The notes beneath the pieces are model-generated. The model was not told the origin of the DNA and did not search any database. It saw nothing but the letters and a program-made list of their open reading frames with translations. The translations under genes were made by a program, and so were the position numbers. DNA of 64,000 bases, taken from NCBI RefSeq assembly GCF_001936255.1, contig NZ_CP013704.1:1-64000 (forward strand). The letters run 5' to 3'. Numbering within the stretch: position 1 is the first letter of the stretch; the number at the start of each line of letters is the position of its first letter. Below are positions 40,089 through 48,948 of the stretch, piece by piece. Source of the DNA: Borrelia anserina Es. Lineage in GTDB: Bacteria; Spirochaetota; Spirochaetia; Borreliales; Borreliaceae.

Positions 40089-41138
40089 CTAAAAAAACCT
40101 TTTCAAAAACAAATATCTCAATTTAGAAAGATCATAATAACTGCTAAAAGGATAGTCATCAATAACTCTTTTATAGTAACTAATAGACTTTACAAAATCT
40201 TTATACTCACTCTCAGTCTCATACAACTTGCCCAACAAATAATTATATCTATCTGAAAATTTTGAGTCCAAATACTTAGGGTAGTATAACAAACTTAAAT
40301 TTAAAAAAAAATCATATTCACCATTTATTAACAAAAATTCAAGAATATCAAGATAAATTTCCTCACCAAAATCAATATCATTCTTTATCAAAAATCTAAC
40401 ATCTCTTAATACATTCTCCACTTTATTTAACTTAATTCCAAGATTAATCAAATTTAAAAAAATCTGATTAAAAGATTTATCCCTCAAACTCAAATAATTC
40501 AAATAAGAATTCAAATAATCTCCATTTTTATAATAAAGTTCAGCCTTTAATAAAGTATACTCATTATCATCAAAATCATACCTACTAAGCAACTCAATAG
40601 CTCCTTTATAGTCATTAATATAAGACAAATTCAAAGCCCTTTTCATAACATCTCTCAAGCTTAAATTATTAGCACTCTTGTTACCTAACCCTGAGCTTTT
40701 ATTAGTTTCAATACCTTTATTTACATCCAAATTATCCCCTAGATTAATTTCATCTAACTTGGATATTCCTTCTTTCTTAACAATCTTCAAAATTACATTT
40801 TTGGTAAACTCTCTAGAATCTTTCACATTTTGATATTTAAAAGTCAACATAATACTTCCAAAATTGCTTGAAGTTTGAAAAGTAAATATGGCTACTCCAT
40901 CCTGGTAAGATTCTGCTAAAAGCTTAATAAAAGACTTATTGTTATCATTCTTAATATAAATCCAAGCATCATCCTTAAAAAAAAAATTAAATTTTGAATT
41001 AGTATTTACCAAAAATTCTTGATTCTCACTACTAAAATCAAGATTATAAGTAATGTATTTATTATCAAAGGCTAAAGAAGATGCTATATTAACAATAAAC
41101 AATAAAAAACTACAATAAACAAAATATTCTTTATTCAC
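40089..41138 (-). CDS. Exported TPR-like protein (BB0043-like)
   Basis: A 349-residue protein with a signal peptide (MNKEYFVYCSFLLFIVNIASSLA) and a beta-rich N-terminal part to about 125. From about 165 there are helical repeats resembling TPRs (NDYKGAIELLSRYD, LLKAELYYKNGDYLNSYLNY, LGKLYETESEYKDFVKSISYYK). It is probably periplasmic and involved in protein interaction; no enzyme motif is seen. It overlaps the upstream gene by 4 bases and precedes phoU. Confidence 0.72.
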   Translation of the reverse strand: MNKEYFVYCSFLLFIVNIASSLAFDNKYITYNLDFSSENQEFLVNTNSKFNFFFKDDAWIYIKNDNNKSFIKLLAESYQDGVAIFTFQTSSNFGSIMLTFKYQNVKDSREFTKNVILKIVKKEGISKLDEINLGDNLDVNKGIETNKSSGLGNKSANNLSLRDVMKRALNLSYINDYKGAIELLSRYDFDDNEYTLLKAELYYKNGDYLNSYLNYLSLRDKSFNQIFLNLINLGIKLNKVENVLRDVRFLIKNDIDFGEEIYLDILEFLLINGEYDFFLNLSLLYYPKYLDSKFSDRYNYLLGKLYETESEYKDFVKSISYYKRVIDDYPFSSYYDLSKLRYLFLKRFF

Positions 41139-41521
41139 TTATAATTTTCCAAAATTTTATTAACTAAGGATTCACTCTCTTTTTCCAAATCAATATTAAA
41201 TAAATTATCTGACTTTATCCAAAGACTCTTAAGCAGCTCCTCACTAACTGACTGATGATGCATTATACTATCACTTAATTTACCATCAGGAAAATTAAGT
41301 TTGGGAAAGAAAAAATCATCCATATTTAGACTAGAATTCAAATCAAAATAAAAATCTTCCATATTAAATAATTTTGATTTTCGATTTAAATCTTTTTCCG
41401 TATCTCTGCGAGTCTCTTCAATCATTTTATATGTATAAAAATAAGTAATAAAGGAAATAATAATTACCAAAAACATCAAAACTAAAAAATACGTTCGAAA
41501 ATGAAACTTTGTCTCTCTCAT
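41135..41521 (-). CDS. Small single-pass membrane protein (BB0044-like)
   Basis: A 128-residue protein with one N-terminal membrane helix (about 9-31) followed by a charged, helix-prone region. I recognise no family. It lies between smc and the exported TPR protein, overlapping the latter by 4 bases (ATGA), so the two are translated together and may work together at the membrane. Confidence 0.7.
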   Translation of the reverse strand: MRETKFHFRTYFLVLMFLVIIISFITYFYTYKMIEETRRDTEKDLNRKSKLFNMEDFYFDLNSSLNMDDFFFPKLNFPDGKLSDSIMHHQSVSEELLKSLWIKSDNLFNIDLEKESESLVNKILENYK

Positions 41522-41548
41522 AATAAATTCCCCAACATATCTAATAAA

Positions 41549-44002
41549 TTATATATTAAATATTACACTTTCTCCATTATCACTAGTAATACCTATTAAA
41601 TTTTCACTCCTTTGAGCAACATACATATTATGAGTTATTATCAACAACTGAACTCTTTGACCAAGCTCCTTTAGAAATACAGACAGCTTATTACTATTTT
41701 CAAAATCAAGGGAAGCATCTATTTCATCAAGCACACAAAATGAAGCTGGTGAATAATAATACAAAGCAAACAAAAATGCTATACTAATTAAAGAATGTTC
41801 TCCCCCCGAGAACATTTTATTTCCCTTAGTTAACTTATCTTTAAAGTCTATTTTGATCTCTATATCACCTGAATCCTTACTATAAAAAAGACTCCCATTG
41901 CCCTTAAATATTCGATTAAAAAAATAAATAAAATGATTATTAACTTCAACAAAAGCGTCATTAAATCTCTTATCAATTTCCCTCTTTATTCTTCTCCTAA
42001 GCTTATTTAGAGATTCCTTAGTCAAATTCAAGTCATCTATTTGCAAATTTATTTTCTCAACTTTTTCTTTTATCTCATTATATTCTCTCTCAACATTAAA
42101 GAAAACATAATTATTATTTTCAATCATATTAATTTCTTTTTGTAAAGCATCTATTTTTGCCATATCCTCTGTAAGTTCAAATTTTTCCAAATTCTTATTA
42201 ACAAGAATAAAATTCTTTATATCATCTTCAATATCTAAGCTAGAATTGAATAAAATATCATATTCTGCCTGTTTTTTCATATATTCATAGTAAGATGAAT
42301 TTTTAAAAGCATTTAACAAATTTAAAGAGTTAATCTCGTTACTAGAAACCAATTCACTACCTTTAGCTTCACTTAAAAATTTGTCCAAATTAACATTAAT
42401 ATCACTCTTTTCCAGACTTAATTCGCCCAGTTTTAAGTCCAAATTATTCAGTCTTTCTCTAAGTTCATCTCTAGTTTCAAATAAAAATTTCAAATTACTA
42501 TCTATTAACTTAATCTCATCTTCATTTTTAAGCCTAGAGAGTTCTGTATATTCAATTTCACCTAATATCTCATTTAACTTTGCCGTTTTATCAGATACTA
42601 AAGCCTCAATAGTAGTTATTTCCTTTGCAAGACTAGTCTTAGAACTATTCTTTGAAAGCAAAAATTTCCTTAAATCAACATTTTGTTCAAAAATAGGTTC
42701 AATTTTTTCTTTCAATAAATTTAAAAGCCTATCTTCCTTGACTATATATTTAAGTAAATTTTCCCTAATCTCTTTAATATACTTTATGCTTAAGGTGTCT
42801 TCAAAAAGTTTTAAGGAATTTAAAATATTCTTCTTTAATAATTCAAATTCCTCCATATTACTCTCCTTAGAAATTGATAAAACTAAATCAATAAGTTCAA
42901 AAAAACTCCTAGTATACCTATTTATTTCATCAGTAAGAGCAAAAAAATCTCTCTTCTTAGACTGAAGAGAATTATTCAACTTCATTAGTTCCTCATTTAC
43001 GCTGACCCTTACTGATTCAATTTGTGCCTTATTACTAATAAGGATGTTTATCAAGTTCAATTTTCCTTTTCTATCATGCTCTAATTTTTGAATCTTGATA
43101 TCCATTTCAAGCAATTTGGATTTTAAGGTTTCAATTTCCTTTTTAATTACTTCAATATTTTTAATAACATTTTTCTCCCTAAAAGAATAAAACTCTAACT
43201 TTTCCCTAACACTTTCAATGGAAAAGCTATTTAAAGATAATATCTTATCTATATCCTTAATATCCAACTTACTCTTAAGTTCATTCAACTCAAAATTGAT
43301 ATTAAAAAGTTTTTTTAATCTTAACTCCTTTTCAAACTCTTCCAAATCGCGCTTTAATTTTTGATACTTATCTTTAAGCAAAAAATCATTCCTAATTTTT
43401 TCATATTTCTCATTCAGCTCGTTTCTTAAAGTCCAAAGAGAATTTAAATTCTCTTTGGACTTTTCTAACTTTTTATATGCCTGCTCTTCTTCAACCCTAA
43501 GCATATCTATTCCACTTGCCTCTTCTACCAGAGTCTTCAAATTAACATTTCCACTTGAAGAAATCCTTTCAATTTTACCCTGATTAATAAACATATAAGG
43601 CGAATTCTTCAATCTCAATTTGTTTATAAGACTCATATAACTTTTAAGATTTAAAGTATCTTCATTCAAAAAATATTCACTTGTACCATCTTTATAAAGT
43701 CTCCTCCTAATGTAAAACCTATCTCTAAAATCACTAACAGATAAATCTTCATTATTAAAGAAAAGAGTCACTTCAGCAAAATTTGCTTCTCCAGACTTTG
43801 AGGCAGAAATCAAATCTGTAATATATTTAACTCTTAGAACATTTAAATTATCTTCCCCTATACAAAAACGTATTGCATCCAACAAATTACTCTTACCACA
43901 ACCATTAGGCCCAACAATAAAATTTAAACTACTATTTAATCTGAGTTCCTGAATTTTAACAAAAGATTTAAAACCCAAAAGTTCTATTTTCTCTAAAAAC
44001 AA
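41549..44002 (-). CDS. smc: SMC-family chromosome condensation ATPase, short form
   Basis: An 817-residue SMC protein (P115/BB0045 type) that would organise the chromosome. The N-terminal head has GPNGCGKSNLLDAIRF, and the C-terminal head has the signature KMFSGGEHS and Walker B FCVLDEIDASLDF, with long coiled coils between. Typical SMCs are near 1,150-1,200 residues with a globular hinge; here the arms are short and I find no hinge-like domain in the middle. The likely start is TTG at 44002, with GGGAG just before it; the frame reaches 44014. It is divergent from rnhB. Confidence 0.9.
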   Translation of the reverse strand: MFLEKIELLGFKSFVKIQELRLNSSLNFIVGPNGCGKSNLLDAIRFCIGEDNLNVLRVKYITDLISASKSGEANFAEVTLFFNNEDLSVSDFRDRFYIRRRLYKDGTSEYFLNEDTLNLKSYMSLINKLRLKNSPYMFINQGKIERISSSGNVNLKTLVEEASGIDMLRVEEEQAYKKLEKSKENLNSLWTLRNELNEKYEKIRNDFLLKDKYQKLKRDLEEFEKELRLKKLFNINFELNELKSKLDIKDIDKILSLNSFSIESVREKLEFYSFREKNVIKNIEVIKKEIETLKSKLLEMDIKIQKLEHDRKGKLNLINILISNKAQIESVRVSVNEELMKLNNSLQSKKRDFFALTDEINRYTRSFFELIDLVLSISKESNMEEFELLKKNILNSLKLFEDTLSIKYIKEIRENLLKYIVKEDRLLNLLKEKIEPIFEQNVDLRKFLLSKNSSKTSLAKEITTIEALVSDKTAKLNEILGEIEYTELSRLKNEDEIKLIDSNLKFLFETRDELRERLNNLDLKLGELSLEKSDINVNLDKFLSEAKGSELVSSNEINSLNLLNAFKNSSYYEYMKKQAEYDILFNSSLDIEDDIKNFILVNKNLEKFELTEDMAKIDALQKEINMIENNNYVFFNVEREYNEIKEKVEKINLQIDDLNLTKESLNKLRRRIKREIDKRFNDAFVEVNNHFIYFFNRIFKGNGSLFYSKDSGDIEIKIDFKDKLTKGNKMFSGGEHSLISIAFLFALYYYSPASFCVLDEIDASLDFENSNKLSVFLKELGQRVQLLIITHNMYVAQRSENLIGITSDNGESVIFNI

Positions 44003-44057
44003 AGCTACTCCCAATCAAATTACAAATAATATTAATTTATTAAAGATAATTTTATAT

Positions 44058-44063
44058 TATAAT
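44058..44063 (+). promoter_or_regulatory. -10 box of rnhB (probably leaderless)
   Basis: A perfect TATAAT ends 5 bases before the first ATG (44069) and 8 bases before the second (44072) of rnhB. Transcription would start at or next to the second ATG, and no ribosome-binding site is present. No good -35 is seen at the expected place. Confidence 0.5.
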
Positions 44064-44068
44064 GAATA

Positions 44069-44617
44069 ATGATGATTTGTGGAATTGATGAAGTCGGTCG
44101 AGGTTGTATCTTCGGACCTGTACTAAGTGCAGCTGTTATTTTTAAAGGGAAACCTAACTTTTTAAATGAATTAGATGATTCAAAAAAACTCAATAAATCA
44201 AAAAGAGAATATCTATCATCACTAATACTTGCAAATTCATATTACGAGTTTGCAAAAATATCTAATGAAATTATCGATAAAATCAATATCCATCAGGCTT
44301 CACTTCTTGCGATGAAAATTGCATATGAAAAATTAAATATAGAATGCAACTTGGTACTTGTGGACGGCAAATTTATCCCAAAAATAAAAGCTAAAAAGAT
44401 CCAAGCAATAATTAAAGGAGATTCTTTGATAAATGAAATAAAAGCAGCATCAATCATTGCAAAAGTACAAAGAGACAAATTGATGGATGAATACGATAAA
44501 ATTTATCCTCTATATGCACTTAAAAAAAACAAAGGATATCCAACAAAAGAACACAAAGAAGCAATAAAAAAATATGGAATTTCAAATCTGCATAGAAAAA
44601 GCTTTAAACTAATTTGA
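44069..44617 (+). CDS. rnhB: Ribonuclease HII
   Basis: Cleaves RNA in RNA-DNA hybrids and at single ribonucleotides. It has the DE pair in CGIDEVGRGCIFGPV near residue 6, LDDSKKL, the aspartate in LVDGKF and the late IIAKVQRDKLMDEYD motif. Length 182 is normal. Tandem ATGs open the frame; the second, at 44072, is better placed for a leaderless message. It is divergent from smc and convergent with bpuR. Corresponds to BB0046. Confidence 0.95.
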   Translation: MMICGIDEVGRGCIFGPVLSAAVIFKGKPNFLNELDDSKKLNKSKREYLSSLILANSYYEFAKISNEIIDKINIHQASLLAMKIAYEKLNIECNLVLVDGKFIPKIKAKKIQAIIKGDSLINEIKAASIIAKVQRDKLMDEYDKIYPLYALKKNKGYPTKEHKEAIKKYGISNLHRKSFKLI

Positions 44618-44642
44618 ACAAAATTCAAATTATTCTCCAAAC

Positions 44643-44682
44643 TACGATTGTCACTTCCAGATCTTTAACCATGACAATCGTA
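44643..44682. terminator. 11-bp stem shared by the 3' ends of rnhB and bpuR
   Basis: TACGATTGTCA at 44643-44653 and TGACAATCGTA at 44672-44682, with an 18-base loop. The right arm lies in the last codons of bpuR and the left arm in the gap after rnhB. It may act as a convergent terminator or an RNA-stability element. No long T run follows. Confidence 0.4.
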
Positions 44683-44952
44683 ATCATTATGATATTCCTC
44701 TCTTGCAACTGAATTTTCAGAAACCTTTTTCTTAATTACAGAAATTGCTCTTAATAAATTTAACTCAAATTTTTCAATATTTTCTTCATAAACAAAAACT
44801 GAATGTCTCTCAAAATTTCCATTAACACCTCTTTTGCTCTCTACAATATTCAAAAAATAATCGCCCTTTCTATTCTCTTTAACATTAAAAAAGTAAGTTC
44901 TATCAGAATTTGTAAATAACTTATCAGAGTATACTTCCCCTCTCTCTCCCAT
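44665..44952 (-). CDS. bpuR: PUR-domain DNA/RNA-binding regulator BpuR
   Basis: A 95-residue PUR-alpha-like protein (DUF3276) that binds single- and double-stranded nucleic acid. The domain is evident in [33 protein letters not shown] and [16 protein letters not shown]. In B. burgdorferi BB0047 is BpuR, a corepressor at erp operators that also represses its own translation. I chose the ATG at 44952 because GGAGGATTTA lies directly before it; the frame extends to 45012. That leader is the likely site of autoregulation. Confidence 0.9.
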   Translation of the reverse strand: MGERGEVYSDKLFTNSDRTYFFNVKENRKGDYFLNIVESKRGVNGNFERHSVFVYEENIEKFELNLLRAISVIKKKVSENSVAREEYHNDYDCHG

Positions 44953-45065
44953 TAAATCCTCCACACAATAAAAAGCCTTCATAATCATGTCAGCTTTCAC
45001 AAAAGTTAACATAATTGTACTTACTAAATAAAAAAAATACTAGACAAAATTAACAATAAAATCAA

Positions 45066-45094
45066 TTGACATAAATTGTATTTTTTTATACAAT
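45066..45094 (+). promoter_or_regulatory. Sigma-70 promoter of tRNA-Gly
   Basis: A perfect TTGACA at 45066-45071 and TACAAT at 45089-45094 with a 17-base spacer. Transcription would start about 45101, ten bases before the mature tRNA end. Confidence 0.7.
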
Positions 45095-45110
45095 CATCTC
45101 TATTCCTTAT

Positions 45111-45183
45111 GCGTCCTTAGTATAATGGCTTATTACCTTAGCCTTCCAAGCTAATGATGTCGGTTCGATTCCGGTAGGACGCT
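45111..45183 (+). tRNA. tRNA-Gly (anticodon UCC)
   Basis: A 73-base cloverleaf. The acceptor stem GCGTCCT pairs with AGGACGC and is followed by discriminator T. The anticodon loop CTTCCAA contains TCC, and the T loop is GGTTCGATTCC. CCA is not encoded. It faces the tmRNA gene on the opposite strand. Confidence 0.95.
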
Positions 45184-45222
45184 TTTATTCTAAATGACAT
45201 GTGTTTTAACACAAAATAATAA

Positions 45223-45583
45223 TGGAGATGGCGGGGATTGAACCCGCGTCCTAAAAATAATATCATAAGTATCTACAAGCTTAGCTAGTATTTTTTTTAA
45301 GTAATAAGGCTTGGAAAACTAGCAAACCACCAAATTACTCTCAAGTTTAAAAAGTCCCCAAAAACAAACTTGAAATATTTTTAAGCAAGCTTTGATGTCT
45401 TGAAAGAGTATAAGCTGAATCTCAAAGCAAAACCCAACAAAACTCTCTGCTAATTTAAGCAGCCATTACAAGATTTGAACTTGTAAAGTTATTATTTTTT
45501 GCATTTATTAAAGAAGTTTTAAGAGATTCCCTCTGCTTGCCACTTATGCTACTAAAGTTTTTAGTCAAATCCAAAACATCCCC
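45223..45583 (-). ncRNA. ssrA: Transfer-messenger RNA (tmRNA)
   Basis: Rescues stalled ribosomes with SmpB. The 5' end GGGGATG pairs with the 3' CATCTCC to form the acceptor stem, and the 3' end has the T arm CGGGTTCAATCCCCG. Downstream of the 5' end the minus strand reads TTTGGATTTGAC, typical of one-piece tmRNA. CCA is not encoded. A TATAAT lies on the same strand at 45613-45608, which would start transcription a few bases upstream of the mature end. Confidence 0.95.
45455..45502 (-). other. tmRNA proteolysis-tag reading frame
   Basis: The resume codon GCA is at 45502-45500 and the frame ends in TAA at 45457-45455. It encodes AKNNNFTSSNLVMAA. The hydrophobic end with double alanine is the usual degron recognised by Clp and other proteases. 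As I recall, it is identical to the B. burgdorferi tag. Confidence 0.9.
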
Positions 45584-45719
45584 CTATAGAATATTCTTTA
45601 GATAAAAATTATAACATAAACACGTCTTTAAAAAAATAATACAATTTGCAAAACAACATCTAAAAGATTATAATAAGCCTTATATATTAATAAATACATA
45701 AATGACGAGAGGAATCCTT

Positions 45720-46409
45720 TTGAATAACGAAATTTTATGGTGCATCATGTTAATTTGTACCTATTCAATTTTAATTATTATATACAAACTTTTTGGAAAA
45801 AAAGGACTATTCACATGGGTAACATCATCTGTAATAATTGCAAACATTCAAGTTTTAAAGCAAATCACAATATTTGGACTTAATGCCACCCTTGGAAATA
45901 TTATCTATGCATCATCATATGTTGCAACAGACATTTTATCAGAACTCTATGGTCGCAAAAGTTCAAAAAAAGCAGTTTATATGGGATTTATAAGCTTCTT
46001 AAGTTTTGCATTCATAACAAATATTCAACTTTATTTTTCAACAAGTAATTCTGATATATATCTAAAAAACCTAGAAAGCATTTTTTCTTCGATTCCAATT
46101 TTATTAGCTGCATCAATTATTGCATACATAATATCTCAATTAAATGACATATACCTATTTCAATTTATTAAAGATAAATTTCCAAAATTCCTATTTATAA
46201 GAAGCAACGGATCAACATTAGTAAGCGAGCTAATAGACACAATAATTTTTGTAAGCATCACAACTTATTTTAATATATTCCCAAAAGAAGCTTATATGGA
46301 TATCATAATCACCACATATCTAATTAAAGGACTTGCTGGGATTTTAGGAACTCCATTCATTTATATTGCAAAATATATTCATCAAAATAAAAAAAATTCA
46401 ACATACTAG
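45720..46409 (+). CDS. Queuosine precursor transporter (YhhQ/VUT family)
   Basis: A 229-residue membrane protein with about six helices. Family signatures are the NIIYASSYVATDILSELYGRKSSKKAV stretch near residues 55-82 and the later helix with LVSELIDTIIFV. YhhQ-type proteins import queuosine precursors such as preQ1 or preQ0, which would feed Tgt and QueA. I prefer the TTG at 45720: AGAGG lies 7 bases upstream and the resulting start aligns with the next gene; an ATG at 45702 has no ribosome-binding site. Followed by a divergent paralogue. Confidence 0.82.
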   Translation: MNNEILWCIMLICTYSILIIIYKLFGKKGLFTWVTSSVIIANIQVLKQITIFGLNATLGNIIYASSYVATDILSELYGRKSSKKAVYMGFISFLSFAFITNIQLYFSTSNSDIYLKNLESIFSSIPILLAASIIAYIISQLNDIYLFQFIKDKFPKFLFIRSNGSTLVSELIDTIIFVSITTYFNIFPKEAYMDIIITTYLIKGLAGILGTPFIYIAKYIHQNKKNSTY

Positions 46410-46456
46410 CAATATTTGTTTAACTATTACCTACTTAATCTGTTATAATTCACAAC

Positions 46457-47152
46457 ATGATGGACATAATCTTGTGGATAGCCTTAGTGGCATTTGTATA
46501 CCTACAATTAATATTACTATATTACTTATTTGGAAAGTCAGGTCTTTTTTGTTTTAACATCATTATGACAATACTTTCAAATCTTATTATATTGAAAAAA
46601 GTATTTATATTAGAACATCAAATAAATCTATCAGGAATAACATTCCTCTCAATTCTTTGTTCATTAAATTTGATTACAGAAAAATACAATGATAAATTAG
46701 CAATAAAGTCTATAACATTAAATATGTTTATTCATATAACTTTTGTAATCATGACGTATTTTACATTACATTTTCAACAAAACGAATTTGACACTTCTAA
46801 CATACACTTAAAAGTATTGTTCTACAATATTTCCTATATTTCAATAATTTTCACCGGAACATATATTATATTTTTATGTAATTACGTTAATATAAAAATA
46901 TATTCTACGCTCAAGAAGAAGAATATAAGTAATAAATGGATAAATCATAACGTGTCAAGATTATGCTCCTCATTTATAGCTTATGTATTAGCTAACATCT
47001 CAATGCATACGATATCACAATTATACCTTGGAACTAACATCAATGTGGTAGAAAGCTCATGGATTTTTACCATTGTAATCATGGTAATTGATACTTTCAT
47101 CTATTACTTCTTAAATGTTATAAAAGTTAAACAAACTTGGATTCTTCAATAG
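46457..47152 (+). CDS. Divergent tandem paralogue of the queuosine precursor transporter
   Basis: A 231-residue membrane protein resembling the preceding gene: both begin with an ILW-containing helix, continue with a YLFGKSGLF-type loop (LFGKKGLF in the neighbour) and then a segment at NLITEKYNDKLAIKS that matches DILSELYGRKSSKKAV. The signature is degraded (D to N, YGRK to YNDK). It may have a different substrate, act as a partner subunit, or be decaying. It converges with trmH, overlapping it by 26 bases. Confidence 0.7.
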   Translation: MMDIILWIALVAFVYLQLILLYYLFGKSGLFCFNIIMTILSNLIILKKVFILEHQINLSGITFLSILCSLNLITEKYNDKLAIKSITLNMFIHITFVIMTYFTLHFQQNEFDTSNIHLKVLFYNISYISIIFTGTYIIFLCNYVNIKIYSTLKKKNISNKWINHNVSRLCSSFIAYVLANISMHTISQLYLGTNINVVESSWIFTIVIMVIDTFIYYFLNVIKVKQTWILQ

Positions 47153-47783
47153 CATGATATCCTTTTACCATTTTCCTATAATAATCAAGTTTCAAAATAA
47201 GTTTCTCATCCTCATTTAACAAGTACTTAATAGAACTTTTTCTTAAACGACTAATCAAAAAATAAAAGACTATTGCAACAGCTACAGAAAGATTATAGCT
47301 TTTCGTAAAGCCATACATTGGGATTTTTAAATGCAAATCAGCATTTTCTAAAACCGTATTACTAAGTCCTGTTAATTCTGTCCCAAAAAATATTGCCATT
47401 TTAGTATCGATAGGAAAATCTTCAAGAGATATAGCTTTATTATCAAAGGATGTAGCTACTAATTTATACCCATTACTTTTCAGGCAATCAAAAGCAGTCT
47501 TAACACATTTATATTTGATTATATTGATCCATTTTGAAGCTCCAAGAACAACACCTGGATCTAAAACATATTTATTATTAGCCTCAATAATATGAATATT
47601 ACTAAGTCCCAAAATTTCAATTGTACGCATTGTAGCACTTGCATTTTGAGATTGAAAAATATCTTCAAGTACAAGTGTCAAATAATTTGTACGATTATCT
47701 AACACCTCATCTATTCTTTTTTGCCGCCTTTGAGTAATAAATTTAGATAAAATTTCTACTTTCTTAGATATGTTATTGATCAT
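47127..47783 (-). CDS. TrmH-family (SpoU) RNA 2'-O-ribose methyltransferase
   Basis: A 218-residue SPOUT methyltransferase. The knot motifs are VLEDIFQSQNASATMRTIEILG, IFFGTELTGLSN and IPMYGFTKSYNLSVAVAI. Length and N-terminal RQKRIDEVLDNR resemble TrmH, which methylates G18 of tRNA, but the substrate is not proven. No ribosome-binding site precedes the ATG; a TATAAT at 47799-47794 (minus) suggests a leader of only a few bases. Corresponds to BB0052. Confidence 0.88.
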   Translation of the reverse strand: MINNISKKVEILSKFITQRRQKRIDEVLDNRTNYLTLVLEDIFQSQNASATMRTIEILGLSNIHIIEANNKYVLDPGVVLGASKWINIIKYKCVKTAFDCLKSNGYKLVATSFDNKAISLEDFPIDTKMAIFFGTELTGLSNTVLENADLHLKIPMYGFTKSYNLSVAVAIVFYFLISRLRKSSIKYLLNEDEKLILKLDYYRKMVKGYHAIEESKFV

Positions 47784-47792
47784 GAAATATAA

Positions 47793-47857
47793 TATTATAT
47801 AAAAAAAACAATAAAATCAAATTTAAATATAAAAAATAAATTATTTTTTATATAATA
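47793..47857. promoter_or_regulatory. Mirrored divergent promoters of trmH and ung
   Basis: A perfect 14-bp inverted repeat, TATTATATAAAAAA at 47793-47806 and TTTTTTATATAATA at 47844-47857, separated by 37 bases. Each arm carries a TATAAT facing outward: minus strand 47799-47794 for trmH and plus strand 47851-47856 for ung. The ung GTG starts 8 bases after its -10 box. Confidence 0.6.
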
Positions 47858-47863
47858 CTAAAG

Positions 47864-48535
47864 GTGGAAGTAAAGATTGAAAAGTCTTGGAAAGAAATGT
47901 TAAAAGACGAATTTTGCAAAGGATATTTCAAAAGACTTGTAAACTTTATCAAAAAAGAATATAAGACCAAAAAGGATCAAATATTTCCACCCCCAAGGTT
48001 AATATTCAATGCATTTGATTCTTTACCATTCAAAGACATAAAAGTAGTAATACTCGGTCAAGATCCATATCACGGAAGAAAACAAGCTAACGGCTTAGCC
48101 TTTTCTGTTAACTCAGATATCAAAATACCGCCGTCACTACAAAACATTTTCAAGGAAATAGAGAGAAGTTTAAAAATCAAAACTATTCCAAATGGAGACC
48201 TAAAACGATGGGCAACACAAGGTGTATTTTTATTAAATTCAATACTAACAGTAGAAGAAGGCCGTCCATCATCTCACAAAGATATTGGTTGGGAAATTTT
48301 TACAAACGAAGTAATAAAAATCATTTCAAAAAATCTAAACAATGTTGTATTTATGTTATGGGGTAATTTTGCAAGAGGAAAGAAAGAATTAATAGATAAA
48401 TCAAAGCATTTAATTCTCGAAACAAGCCACCCGTCTCCCTATTCTGCACATAATGGATTTCTAGGTTCAAATCATTTTAGAGAAACTTTAAAATATTTAA
48501 AAGAACACAACAAAACACACATAGATTTCCAATAG
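47864..48535 (+). CDS. ung: Uracil-DNA glycosylase (family 1)
   Basis: Removes uracil from DNA. The 223 residues have the catalytic-water motif [11 protein letters not shown] with its aspartate near residue 66, the [10 protein letters not shown] loop, [12 protein letters not shown] and the late [17 protein letters not shown]. The start is GTG, with no Shine-Dalgarno sequence, directly at the expected transcription start. This is the intact glycosylase; the family 4-like protein at 11.1 kb looks inactive. Corresponds to BB0053. Confidence 0.94.
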   Translation: MEVKIEKSWKEMLKDEFCKGYFKRLVNFIKKEYKTKKDQIFPPPRLIFNAFDSLPFKDIKVVILGQDPYHGRKQANGLAFSVNSDIKIPPSLQNIFKEIERSLKIKTIPNGDLKRWATQGVFLLNSILTVEEGRPSSHKDIGWEIFTNEVIKIISKNLNNVVFMLWGNFARGKKELIDKSKHLILETSHPSPYSAHNGFLGSNHFRETLKYLKEHNKTHIDFQ

Positions 48536-48583
48536 ATTTATCTAATATTCACTAACATATCAAACAAACTACGGTAATTTAAA

Positions 48584-48943
48584 TCATTTTTTTTCCTTAT
48601 CTGAAATCTCTTCATTAATAACTTTATTTTCATTTGAATCATCATCCCAAAACGTTGAACCTTCTTCATTGACCTTAACATCTTTTAATAAACTGTCATC
48701 AACTCGTTTAGTGTTAATAAAAGATAATGCTATCACAAAAATAAAAAAAAGTATTATAAAAAATGATGTAATTTTTATAGCAACACTTGAAGACTTAGCT
48801 CCAAAAATAGAAGAACTACCACCTCCAAATACTCCTCCAATACCATCACCCTGGTCATCTTGAAATAACACTAACAAAATAATTATAAATGAAGTAATAA
48901 TAAAAAATACAAATATTAAAAACTTAATTAACTCCAAAATCAA
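48584..48943 (-). CDS. secG: Preprotein translocase subunit SecG
   Basis: Accessory subunit of the SecYEG translocon. Two membrane helices (about 4-26 and 56-78) flank a glycine- and serine-rich loop with the family pattern GGVFGGGSSSIFGAKS. The C-terminal tail is longer and acidic, making 119 residues. It is the last gene of the gapA-pgk-tpiA-secG run, 5 bases from tpiA. Corresponds to BB0054. Confidence 0.9.
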   Translation of the reverse strand: MILELIKFLIFVFFIITSFIIILLVLFQDDQGDGIGGVFGGGSSSIFGAKSSSVAIKITSFFIILFFIFVIALSFINTKRVDDSLLKDVKVNEEGSTFWDDDSNENKVINEEISDKEKK

Positions 48944-48948
48944 CCTCT

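Noticed and set aside
42381..42965. Open frame of 194 codons antisense to smc
   Set aside because: Serine, leucine and phenylalanine rich complement of coiled-coil codons; no independent evidence.
45200..45213. TGTGT-TTTA-ACACA hairpin between tRNA-Gly and ssrA as a terminator
   Set aside because: The 5-bp stem is too short and AT-rich to support more than chance in this base composition.
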